A stretch of 64,000 nt of DNA from Chloroflexota bacterium (GTDB lineage: Bacteria; Chloroflexota; Dormibacteria; Dormibacterales; Dormibacteraceae), in assembly GCA_005883575.1 (NCBI GenBank), contig VBFH01000023.1, positions 1 to 64,000 on the forward strand, read 5' to 3'. This document shows positions 25,443 to 33,123 of this stretch, piece by piece. The position numbers and the translations under genes are program-made. The notes below the pieces were generated by a model. That model saw only the letters and a program-made list of their open reading frames with translations. It was not told the DNA's origin and did not search any database. Each line of letters begins with the position of its first letter. Position 1 is the stretch's first letter.

Positions 25443-26504
25443 ATGGCGAGCCAGACCGATCGTCCCGAGCTCTTCACCGGCCTGAGAGAAGGCGCGCTGG
25501 TGCTCGCCGACATCTCCGGTTACTCGACCTTTGTCACCCAAACCGAGGTCGATCACAGCTGGTCGATCCTCCACGAGCTGCTCGACACGATGGTCCGCAG
25601 CCTCGCCGGCCGGATGGATGTGTCCCAGGTCGAGGGCGACGCCATCCTGTTTATCAGCGGGCTCTCGACGGCTGAGGTCATTGAGTCGCTGGAAGGAACC
25701 TTTGTCGCGTTCCATCGCCGGCTCCGCGATATGCAGGCTGTGACCACCTGCCCATGCAGCGCGTGCGCGAACATCGGCATCCTCAAGCTCAAGTTCGTTG
25801 TGCATCACGGCAAGTTCTCGAGACAGCGATTAGGCAATGTCGAGCAGCTGCACGGCGCGGACGTGATCATTCCCCACCGCCTCCTGAAGAACAAAGTGCC
25901 GTCCAAGGAATACCTCCTGGTCACGGACGCGGTGCTCCAGCGCCTGCCTGACGACGTGCAGCGCCGCTTCACCCCTCATGCCGAAGAATTCGACGTGGGT
26001 CCGATCTCAGGCGGCTACGAAGAGATCGGTTATCTGTGGGACCTCGCCCAGGCGGCAGAGAGGAAACGCGTGCTTCCCGAGGAGGCGTTCCTGAACTCCG
26101 AGGTGACCGTTGACGCACCGTTCGCGGCGGTCTACAAGCGAATGCTGAGGCCCGAGGTGATGGAGCGCTATCTGTTTTCGGACAATGTCGAGGCGATCCC
26201 TGGCGCCCGCGGAGAGGACCTCGGCGCCGAGTTCCACTGCCACCACGGCGGCAGCATGGTCAGCATGCGCGTGGTGTCTCTGGACCCTGAGCGGGAGATC
26301 ACGCTCATCGCCGACCAGCCGACACCGATGCACATCACGACGCGCATGAGCGACGCCGGCGACGGCCGGACGAAGATCGGGCGTTCATTCCTCTGGGACG
26401 AACCCGCGGATCCCGAGGTCGCCGAAACGCTGCGTGAGATGATGCAAGCCATGGTGCTCGCCGGCGAGGTAGCGATCAAGTCGGTGTTCGAGGAGGCGGG
26501 GTAG
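25443..26504 (+). CDS. DUF2652 (cyclase-like) protein fused to an SRPBCC domain
   Basis: 353 residues in two parts. Residues 1 to ~215 match the DUF2652 pattern: LVLADISGYSTFVTQTEVDH, LLDTMVRSLAGRMDVSQVEG, DAILFI, which looks like a class III nucleotide cyclase fold with a degenerate active site, plus a Cys pair in TTCPCSACANIGILKLKFVV. Residues ~216 to 353 look like an SRPBCC/START-type ligand-binding domain (VTVDAPFAAVYKRMLRPEVM, RTKIGRSFLWDEPAD). A role in binding a small hydrophobic ligand or nucleotide is only an inference. It appears monocistronic on the plus strand and converges with a lipoprotein gene. Confidence 0.75.
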   Translation: MASQTDRPELFTGLREGALVLADISGYSTFVTQTEVDHSWSILHELLDTMVRSLAGRMDVSQVEGDAILFISGLSTAEVIESLEGTFVAFHRRLRDMQAVTTCPCSACANIGILKLKFVVHHGKFSRQRLGNVEQLHGADVIIPHRLLKNKVPSKEYLLVTDAVLQRLPDDVQRRFTPHAEEFDVGPISGGYEEIGYLWDLAQAAERKRVLPEEAFLNSEVTVDAPFAAVYKRMLRPEVMERYLFSDNVEAIPGARGEDLGAEFHCHHGGSMVSMRVVSLDPEREITLIADQPTPMHITTRMSDAGDGRTKIGRSFLWDEPADPEVAETLREMMQAMVLAGEVAIKSVFEEAG

Positions 26505-26509
26505 GAGCT

Positions 26510-27739
26510 TTAGCCCTCCGGACCCAGGATCCCCTCCTCCAGCGCTCGCATCCGCTCTCGCTCCATCTCCAGGTCTTGCTCCTGCAGGTCTCGGAAGCTG
26601 GGCCCGGACGGCTGCCCGGTGCGCCTTCCTCGGCCCCGGGCGTAGAGGAAGAGGAAAAGGGCGAAGGCCAAGAACGGGACGGCAAAGACGGACAACCCGC
26701 CGAGGAACTTCAGCCAATCGGGGGGCGGCGCGCATGCGGCCGGGGTAAAGCTCATGAGGCCCGCTGTGCTGGGCGTGTAGACAACGCCGTGAAGAGCGTC
26801 AAAGGCGGCCGCATGCGCCTTTGGCGTCGCGGCCACCGAGCCGAGGAACTCACCACTCCCGCTGAAAATCCCAACCGCACTATCAGAGCCGCCGTGCGGC
26901 GAGGCGACCACGAAGCGGTCGGCCGAGGAGTCATAGGTCACGATGTCTCCGCCCTGGACGACGCGCGAGACCTCTTGCGCTCCGGTGTTCAGGTTCACCA
27001 GCCCGACGCTGCCGCCGCACGTCACCATCGCCAGCTGTCGCGTCGGATTGATGCCCAGGCCCGCGGGGTGGCACTTCTTGATCACGTAGGTTCGCGTCAC
27101 GTTTCCGGTCGCGGGGTTGATCTGAAGCAATGAGTCAGGTCCCGGCGCCGTCACATAAACCATGCCGTCCGCCGGGTCGTAGCGCGGTTGCTCCACCGTC
27201 GTCTTGGCAGCCAGCCGCAGCCTCACCTTGTTGGTGGCAGTGTCCACAGTCACGACCTCCTCGCCGGTGCCGACATATAGTCGCTGAGTCTTCGGGCTGT
27301 AGTCGAGCAGGTCGGCGTTGGCAGTGTGGACCTTGATGCTCTCGATGACCTGCATGGACTTCGGCGAGCTCGCCTCGGTGTCGATCACCGCGACGGTGCC
27401 GCCTGCCACCGCTGCGTACAGGCGATGGCGATCGGGAGCGAGCGCCAAGCCATTCGGGGCGCCGTCGAGCTTGATCGTGCTCAGGAAGCGCGGGGTCGCA
27501 GACGAAATGTCGACCACGTCGACTCCCTTGCTGGTGCGGTCAGCCAGATACAGCCGGTGTGAGGTCTGATCTGCCTCCAGGACGTCGAACGTGCCGGCGG
27601 CGATCACGGGCATGGTTGCGGTGCGGACCGTCGTTTGGCAGCTCGTGCAACCAGCAAGCAAGACCACCCCACCGGCGGCTGCCAGCGCCGATGCGATGGC
27701 GGTGAAGATGGCGGCAGCGAACGAGCCGGCGGGCTTCAT
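26510..27739 (-). CDS. YncE-like beta-propeller lipoprotein with C-terminal membrane helix
   Basis: 409 residues. An N-terminal lipoprotein signal ends in the lipobox LLAGC. Seven-bladed propeller repeats follow: LYLADRTSKGVDVVDISSAT, GLALAPDRHRLYAAVAGGTV, RLYVGTGEEVVTVDTATNKV, GMVYVTAPGPDSLLQINPAT. A C-terminal helix (about 340-360, FLGGLSVFAVPFLAFALFLF) is followed by a charged tail of ~45 residues. Both a lipid anchor and a membrane helix in one protein is unusual. The tail would be cytosolic and could contact a partner. The function of such propellers is generally unknown. The start at ATG 27739 is preferred over a GTG six bases upstream. Confidence 0.75.
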   Translation of the reverse strand: MKPAGSFAAAIFTAIASALAAAGGVVLLAGCTSCQTTVRTATMPVIAAGTFDVLEADQTSHRLYLADRTSKGVDVVDISSATPRFLSTIKLDGAPNGLALAPDRHRLYAAVAGGTVAVIDTEASSPKSMQVIESIKVHTANADLLDYSPKTQRLYVGTGEEVVTVDTATNKVRLRLAAKTTVEQPRYDPADGMVYVTAPGPDSLLQINPATGNVTRTYVIKKCHPAGLGINPTRQLAMVTCGGSVGLVNLNTGAQEVSRVVQGGDIVTYDSSADRFVVASPHGGSDSAVGIFSGSGEFLGSVAATPKAHAAAFDALHGVVYTPSTAGLMSFTPAACAPPPDWLKFLGGLSVFAVPFLAFALFLFLYARGRGRRTGQPSGPSFRDLQEQDLEMERERMRALEEGILGPEG

Positions 27740-27784
27740 ACACACGAAACGTCGCCGCCCGCGGAAGTACGGACCGGGGCTGGG

Positions 27785-28357
27785 TCAGGCGGCCGCGGGT
27801 CGGCTTGCTCGGGTCTCCCCAGTCTCACCCGGCCAAAGGACGCCGGTGAGATAACGCGACAGGATCGCAGGACCCAGCGAATACCCGATCACGACACCGG
27901 CCATCTCGAGCAGCGCCGCCGGGTCTGATGCCCGCACGTCGAATCCGACGATCAGCGCGACGCCCGCCAGTCCCACCACCAGACCGGACAGAGTCGCGAG
28001 CCCCAGGTGCTCACGACTGCCAAGCGCGGTTGCGATCACAACGCTGACAAGTGGCACCGCCGAGATGAGAAGACCCGCGAGCGCGCTAGTAATGTGCTGC
28101 TCCGCGCTCGAGAGGAGCAACCAGGGCACCGCGACCTCGACGGCAGTGAAAAACAAGAGCGGAATCCATTTGCCGCGGATCGCGGCCAGCCCACCTCGCG
28201 AGAATGCGAACGGCAACAGGATCAAAGCAGCCGCGGAGGTGCGGAAAAAGACCAGCGTGGGTGGCGACAGCTCACCGACGGCGACACGAATGAACAGGTA
28301 AGGGATGCCCCAGATCACGCACATGGCGGCAAACAGCAAAAGACCTCGCCGGCTCAC
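27785..28357 (-). CDS. EamA-family transporter, truncated after the first half
   Basis: 190 residues, GTG start. It contains one EamA repeat (FAAMCVIWGIPYLFIRVAVG, FFRTSAAALILLPFAFSRGG, LLLSSAEQHITSALAGLLIS) and the first helix or two of the second repeat (LEMAGVVIGYSLGPAILSRY), then ends with a Pro/Ala tail. Normal DMT transporters have about 290-300 residues and two repeats, so this is either a broken gene or a half-size member. The first repeat looks well preserved. It lies downstream of the amino-acid permease gene with a 45-bp gap. Confidence 0.75.
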   Translation of the reverse strand: MSRRGLLLFAAMCVIWGIPYLFIRVAVGELSPPTLVFFRTSAAALILLPFAFSRGGLAAIRGKWIPLLFFTAVEVAVPWLLLSSAEQHITSALAGLLISAVPLVSVVIATALGSREHLGLATLSGLVVGLAGVALIVGFDVRASDPAALLEMAGVVIGYSLGPAILSRYLTGVLWPGETGETRASRPAAA

Positions 28358-28402
28358 AGGCGTTCTAACCTACCGGCCGGCGGCGGTTTTCCGCTGGACC
28401 GG

Positions 28403-29869
28403 CTATGCCTCTATGAACGTGGTTGCGGTCTCCTTGATCGCCGCTGGTGAACGCGCCGACAGATACATGTACAGGACCACGCCGATGATCAGCCAGACCA
28501 GGACGATCCACGGCGCGTAGCTGGCGGGCGGCGCCAGGCCGACGATGCCGAGTCCGAAAAAGTCGATGCCGAACGACGCAATCAGGACCGGGATGAAGAT
28601 GATGATCCCCAGCACCGGCACGATGACGTTCCATACCGGGTTGAGCTCGTCGCGATGCTCGCGTGTGTAGAAGACGATGTTGGCAAGGTTCGTGAGGATG
28701 TAGATACAGACGATGATGAGCGTCGCCACAGTGCCGAGCAGCGCGAACGCCAGCAGTGGACCACCGAGTACCAATCCGAGGATCAGCGCCACGGCGATGC
28801 CGAGGGCGCCCTGGACATGGACGGCGATGTATGGCGTCTTGAAGCGTGGGTGCACGCTCGCCAGCACGCGAGGAAGAATTCCAACCCTGGCCAGCGCGTA
28901 GCCGACGCGCGTCGCCGCGTTCGCCCCGGCGTTGGAGTTGGCAAACGCGCTGTTGATGATCGCGAGCAGGACCAGGATGGCGAATGGTCCCCAGACCTTG
29001 GAAGCGAGGCCGTCCCACGGGTCGCCGCCGTTGAAGGCGAAAAAGCCATTCTTCGGATCGGCTGCCTTGTCCGGCCCGAAGTAGACGATGGCGCCGTAAT
29101 AGCAGATCAGATAAAAAACGCCGATCAGTACGCAGGAAAGAATCACCGCACGCGGAATCGTTCGCTTCGGGTCCTTCGCTTCCTCGCCCAGCGGAGCTGA
29201 AGCCTCAAAGCCGATGAAGGCGAGCACCGTGTAGACCATGCCGGCGAAGACCGAGCCCAGGCCGCTGGAGTTTCCCGTACCAGGGCTGAAAACGTTGAGC
29301 GTGTTGTTGGAACCCGCGGCGAAGATCAGCGTGATCCCGAGCGCGAGGAAGACGACGATCTCGAACGCGCCGAGGACCACGCCGGTCTCGGTCGAGATGC
29401 GAACGCCGCGGTAGACCAGCACCCAAACCCCGATACCCGCAAGCGCCGCCAGCGGAGCCCACAGCCAGGTCGGAGTGTTGAAGTGGCTGTTCAGGTACAC
29501 GCTGATGACGTTGCCGAAGATGAGATACAGCAGCGGGGCCACGAGGGGCTCGGCGAGCATGAAGCCCCAGGCGACGAAAAAACCGACCGTCGGATGGATT
29601 CCTCGGGCGCTGTATGTGTACAGGCCGCCCGCCGACGGCAGGTGCCGGGCGAGCTGCCCGATGCTGATCGCGACGAAGAGACAGGCCACCAGGGCGAGCA
29701 GCACCGCGAGAGGCGTGGCGCCCCCCGCGTACGTGACGGCAAAGATGATGGAGAAAGCGACGGCCGCTGCCGGCGCCATGTGGGTGATCGACTGGAACAG
29801 AACCGGAGCCAGGCCGATCGCGTCCCGCTGCAATCGGGTGACAGCGTCTGATGCACTCTGCACGCTCAT
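28403..29869 (-). CDS. APC-superfamily amino acid permease
   Basis: 488 residues with about 12-14 membrane helices. The N-terminal substrate-binding segment LFQSITHMAPAAAVAFSIIF is followed by PSAGGLYTYSARGIHPTVGF, GFEASAPLGEEAKDPKRTIP (a family hallmark), and NSNAGANAATRVGYALARVG. It probably imports an amino acid or related amine by cation symport across the cytoplasmic membrane; the substrate is not predictable. A strong GGGGGAGGGG precedes the ATG. It may share an operon with the truncated EamA gene. Confidence 0.93.
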   Translation of the reverse strand: MSVQSASDAVTRLQRDAIGLAPVLFQSITHMAPAAAVAFSIIFAVTYAGGATPLAVLLALVACLFVAISIGQLARHLPSAGGLYTYSARGIHPTVGFFVAWGFMLAEPLVAPLLYLIFGNVISVYLNSHFNTPTWLWAPLAALAGIGVWVLVYRGVRISTETGVVLGAFEIVVFLALGITLIFAAGSNNTLNVFSPGTGNSSGLGSVFAGMVYTVLAFIGFEASAPLGEEAKDPKRTIPRAVILSCVLIGVFYLICYYGAIVYFGPDKAADPKNGFFAFNGGDPWDGLASKVWGPFAILVLLAIINSAFANSNAGANAATRVGYALARVGILPRVLASVHPRFKTPYIAVHVQGALGIAVALILGLVLGGPLLAFALLGTVATLIIVCIYILTNLANIVFYTREHRDELNPVWNVIVPVLGIIIFIPVLIASFGIDFFGLGIVGLAPPASYAPWIVLVWLIIGVVLYMYLSARSPAAIKETATTFIEA

Positions 29870-29966
29870 ACGTCTACCCCTCCCCCAAACAGTTGCGTCG
29901 GAGATAAGATCCCGCCCCGCCGCCGGCGCGTCAAGTAGGCGCTGAGCTCAGCCCGTTTCTAGGGTG

Positions 29967-30137
29967 ATGTTGATGCGATTCAGGCTCACCCGGTGGATGA
30001 TGTGGATGGCGCTCGCCGCCGCCGCGATGTACTTCTTCGATCCCGACCGCGGCGTCCAGCGGCGCCAGGAGCTGCGAGCCAAGATCGACAGCTACCGCCG
30101 GGCGGCCGAGCGGACAAAGCTCGAAACAAGCCCCTGA
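29967..30137 (+). CDS. Small membrane-anchored protein
   Basis: 56 codons from ATG 29967, or 54 from ATG 29973, which better suits the AGGG upstream. The protein is MRFRLTRWMMWMALAAAAMY, then FFDPDRGVQRRQELRAKIDS and a basic tail. A short membrane helix followed by FFDPDRGxxRRxELR is a layout seen in small high-GC bacterial proteins of the YtxH-like kind. No function is known. It ends 15 bp before the winged-helix gene and is probably co-transcribed with it. Confidence 0.6.
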   Translation: MLMRFRLTRWMMWMALAAAAMYFFDPDRGVQRRQELRAKIDSYRRAAERTKLETSP

Positions 30138-30152
30138 CACCAGAATGGGCCG

Positions 30153-31271
30153 GTGGCCCAACGCGCACAGGTTCTTGACCGGCGCTCGCTGAACCGCGCG
30201 CTCCTGGCGCGCCAGCTTCTCCTGGAACGGCGCATCGCCTCGGCGGTCGCCGCGATCGAGCGTCTTGTCGGCATGCAGGCCCAGGCTCCGAACCTTCCCT
30301 ACGTCGGCCTCTGGGCGCGACTCCGAGGATTCCGTCACGAGGAGCTCTCGCGCCTCATCGAGACGCGCAAAGCCGTCCGTCTTTCCCTGATGCGAAATAC
30401 CATCCACCTGGTCACCGCCCGCGACGCGTTCGGCATCAAGCCTCTGTTCATGCGCCTGGGGGAGCGTGGCTACCTTCGCGGCAGCCCGTGGGGGCGCGAC
30501 ATGCGCGACGCCGACCTGGCGTCAATCGGACGGGCGGGCCGCGAGATCATGGGCGAGAAGCCCCGCACAGTCGCCGATCTCGCCAAGCATCTTGCGCGGC
30601 GCTTTCCCAGCCATGACGGGGTGGCCATGGCATACGGCGTCCGCTACATGGTGCCGCTTGTGTTCACGCCGCCCCGCGGCGTCTGGGGCGCGCGTGGCCT
30701 GGTGACCCTCACGACGTTCGAGGCCTGGCTCGGCCGGCCGCCCGGCCCCGCATTCGATGAAGAGGACTTCGTCGCCCGATACCTGGGCGCGTTCGGTCCG
30801 GCCTCGCCGGCGGACATGCGGGCATGGTCCGGCCTCGCGGTCAAGCCGGTGTTCGAGCGACTTCGCCCGAGACTGCGCGTATTCCGCGACGAGGAAGGAC
30901 GCGAGCTGTTCGACCTCCCCAAAGCGCCGCGCCCACCCGGCGAGATCGAAGCTCCGGTCCGTCTCCTCCCCGACTATGACAACATCCTGCTGGCGCACGC
31001 CGACCGCACGCGCATCCTGGCTCCGGGCCGCCACCTGGGTCTGTTCAGCAGCAACGGCATCATGAAAGGCTCGGTGCTCGTGGACGGATTCGTCCGCGGA
31101 GCCTGGATCCCGGCCCGCAACGACGGCACGGCCACACTTGTCATCACGCCGTTTGAAAAGCCGCTGCCCAAGATCGAGGCGCGCTGGGTCGAAGAAGAAG
31201 GGCTACGCCTTCTCGACTTCCTGGCGCCGGGCGAGAGGCATGAAGTTCGCTTCGGCGCGGTGAAAAGCTAG
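30153..31271 (+). CDS. Winged-helix DNA-binding protein (HTH_42/YcaQ-AlkX-like)
   Basis: 372 residues, GTG start, of the winged helix DNA-binding (PF06224, DUF1006) family. Typical blocks: NRALLARQLLLERR, AIERLVGMQAQAPNLPYVGL, RLIETRKAVRLSLMRNTIHL, RPPGPAFDEEDFVARYLGAF, GPASPADMRAWSG, LPDYDNILLAHADRTRI. Some members (YcaQ, AlkX/AlkZ) are DNA glycosylases that unhook alkylation or cross-link damage. The usual QxQ motif of that group corresponds to QAQ in VGMQAQAP here. A repair role is therefore plausible but unproven. The stop overlaps that of the convergent HD-GYP gene by 3-4 bp. Confidence 0.85.
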   Translation: MAQRAQVLDRRSLNRALLARQLLLERRIASAVAAIERLVGMQAQAPNLPYVGLWARLRGFRHEELSRLIETRKAVRLSLMRNTIHLVTARDAFGIKPLFMRLGERGYLRGSPWGRDMRDADLASIGRAGREIMGEKPRTVADLAKHLARRFPSHDGVAMAYGVRYMVPLVFTPPRGVWGARGLVTLTTFEAWLGRPPGPAFDEEDFVARYLGAFGPASPADMRAWSGLAVKPVFERLRPRLRVFRDEEGRELFDLPKAPRPPGEIEAPVRLLPDYDNILLAHADRTRILAPGRHLGLFSSNGIMKGSVLVDGFVRGAWIPARNDGTATLVITPFEKPLPKIEARWVEEEGLRLLDFLAPGERHEVRFGAVKS

Positions 31272-32587
31272 GCGGGCGCTGGAACGGCGCTGGCGCGGGG
31301 CACGAAACCCGCGGGCTCCTCTTGCGAAAGCACCGCCAACGCTGCCTCCACCACCAGCGGATTCCACTGGGACCCCGCGCCGCGACGGAGCTCTTCCATC
31401 GCCGTAGCCCACGGCCTTGCGCCGCGATAGGCGCGCGCGGTGGTCATCGCGTCGAGCGAGTCGGCTACCGGGATCACCTGCGCGATCAGGAGCAGCCGCC
31501 GCCCGACCGCCGCGTTGGGATATCCGGCCCCGTCGTATCGCTCGTGATGCGTCAGCACCAGGTCGACCACCTTTCCGTACTCGGAAAATTGGGCGAGGAT
31601 CTCCACGCCAAGCTTGGGATGGGTTTCCATGACCCGCCGTTCGTCGGAACTCAGCCTGCCTGGTTTCAGGAGGATCGAGTCCGGAATCCGGATCTTGCCG
31701 ATATCGTGGACTTTGGCCGCGAGCTCGAGCACCTCGATCTCGGAGGAGCTGCAGCCCAGCTTGCGCGCGATCGCATGGGCGTAGACAGCAACCCGCTGCG
31801 AATGCTGGTAGGTATACGGATCGCGCCGGTCGACCTCATCCGCCATCCGTTCCATGGCGCGGATGCTTTCGTGCTTCAGCTGGATGCGGTGTTGGAACGA
31901 TCGGTAGACGAGGTACGCAGCCATCAGGATCAGCAGCAGAAGCCAGGGGAAGGCCGCCGCGGCCAGGGCCGCCGCAGCCCCAATGAGGTAAAGGCTCGCG
32001 AACTGTCCCAGCACCATCCTCTGCTTGTGCATGGCGACGGTGATCGGATTACGCGCGGTCGCCAAAGCCTCCGCCGTCGAGACCAACAGGAGGTTCGTCC
32101 CGTACATGGCCGCCGCCGCCGCGACGATGACAAGGGCGTCCGTGGGCGTCAGCTCAAGGCGCGACGGGACTCCTGTTGCACCCAGGACCAGACCCGCGGC
32201 GAGGACTGAGAGGTAGCCCTGACCGGAGTTGAAGAGCAGGCTCAGTCCGATCGTCCGCAGCGGCGGCGTCTCGCCCGTCAGGCGAATCCTCTTAGCCGCC
32301 GAGATCACAACGTCGGTGGCCAGGACGCAGCCTACCAGCGCTGCCGCCTGCCACACCGGCAGCAGCAGCGCGGCGGCAAATGAGACCGAAGCGGCGACGC
32401 TGACTTTCACTGTCAGGCTGATGTGGAGCGGGAACCTAAGCGCCAGGACGCCCGCCAGGGCCAGCGAAGCGACGAGCCAGAAGTTCGGGGGGCCCGCCGC
32501 CAGGTGGTTCCAGGTCGCCCCAAAAACCACCGTCGCGGCAAGCCCGACAGCCAACCGGTATAGATCAGATCGACGCCGCGGCGCCAT
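31268..32587 (-). CDS. Membrane protein with HD-GYP phosphohydrolase domain
   Basis: 439 residues from ATG at 32587. Residues ~8-265 form a membrane sensor-like region of about eight helices (VGLAATVVFGATWNHLAA, LVASLALAGVLALRF, AAFPWLLLLILMAAYLVY) that resembles MASE-type domains. Residues ~275-435 are an HD-GYP domain: HSQRVAVYAHAIARKLGCSS, AAKVHDIGKIRIPDS, THHERYDGAGYPNA. Such domains degrade cyclic-di-GMP or related cyclic dinucleotides. All main metal ligands appear to be present (HD, HH, GYP). It follows a small secreted-protein gene by 5 bp, so the two may be linked. Confidence 0.9.
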   Translation of the reverse strand: MAPRRRSDLYRLAVGLAATVVFGATWNHLAAGPPNFWLVASLALAGVLALRFPLHISLTVKVSVAASVSFAAALLLPVWQAAALVGCVLATDVVISAAKRIRLTGETPPLRTIGLSLLFNSGQGYLSVLAAGLVLGATGVPSRLELTPTDALVIVAAAAAMYGTNLLLVSTAEALATARNPITVAMHKQRMVLGQFASLYLIGAAAALAAAAFPWLLLLILMAAYLVYRSFQHRIQLKHESIRAMERMADEVDRRDPYTYQHSQRVAVYAHAIARKLGCSSSEIEVLELAAKVHDIGKIRIPDSILLKPGRLSSDERRVMETHPKLGVEILAQFSEYGKVVDLVLTHHERYDGAGYPNAAVGRRLLLIAQVIPVADSLDAMTTARAYRGARPWATAMEELRRGAGSQWNPLVVEAALAVLSQEEPAGFVPRASAVPAPA

Positions 32588-32592
32588 TTTCT

Positions 32593-32994
32593 CTACGGGG
32601 TTGCCAGCGTGAACCTGAGATGGACCGGCGTACCGCTCGTCCCGTTCGCCTGCGCATAAACCGTCCCGGTTCCCAGGAGTCCGCTGGTCACCATGTCGTG
32701 CACCTGATAGCGAAGCAGGAGCCCGGTCGGAACAGAGATCGTCATGTCGACCAGAGTGTGGGGGCGCCCCACCGCGTCGTACACCCGCGAGACCTTGTAG
32801 CTCTCGAGCGGCACTCCCAGGTCGAGGACGCTGGAGGTCCATACGCTGTCGTACACAGGGACGATGTGACCCGCCGGGGTGACCACCAGGACGAGGGGAT
32901 CCCATTCACAGTGCGTAAACATGGCTCCCGCCGGGACGGGCGAAGCCACCAAAATCCCAGCCGCGAGCGCAGCGGCCAATACCACCCTCTTCAC
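32593..32994 (-). CDS. Small secreted protein of unknown function
   Basis: 133 residues from a GTG start. A clear Sec signal, MKRVVLAAALAAGILVASPV, with cleavage near AGA-MF, precedes a ~108-residue beta-rich domain (LVLVVTPAGHIVPVYDSVW, HTLVDMTISVPTGLLLRYQV, TPVHLRFTLATP). There is one Cys, in FTHCEW. I do not recognise the family. It ends 5 bp before the HD-GYP gene, suggesting an operon and perhaps an extracytoplasmic input to that protein. Confidence 0.6.
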   Translation of the reverse strand: MKRVVLAAALAAGILVASPVPAGAMFTHCEWDPLVLVVTPAGHIVPVYDSVWTSSVLDLGVPLESYKVSRVYDAVGRPHTLVDMTISVPTGLLLRYQVHDMVTSGLLGTGTVYAQANGTSGTPVHLRFTLATP

Positions 32995-33123
32995 TTGCTT
33001 CCCAACCCTCCTGATGTGGTTTAACCAGAACCACTCACACCCCAGCGGTTCGACAACGCTACTCGGAACTGTTTAGGTCGCCGCTTAAGGAGCTGTTAAG
33101 ACTCGTATGCGCTATGCAGGCCC

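Noticed and set aside
17467-28357. The C-terminal EamA remnant at 17.5 kb and the half EamA gene at 27.8 kb as two parts of one split gene
   Set aside because: They leave ~80 residues of the second repeat unaccounted for and lie 10 kb apart; EamA genes are abundant, so separate events are more likely.
29890-29940. TTGACG and TTATCT as a promoter for the APC permease
   Set aside because: The spacer is about 21 bp, too long for a normal sigma-70-type promoter.
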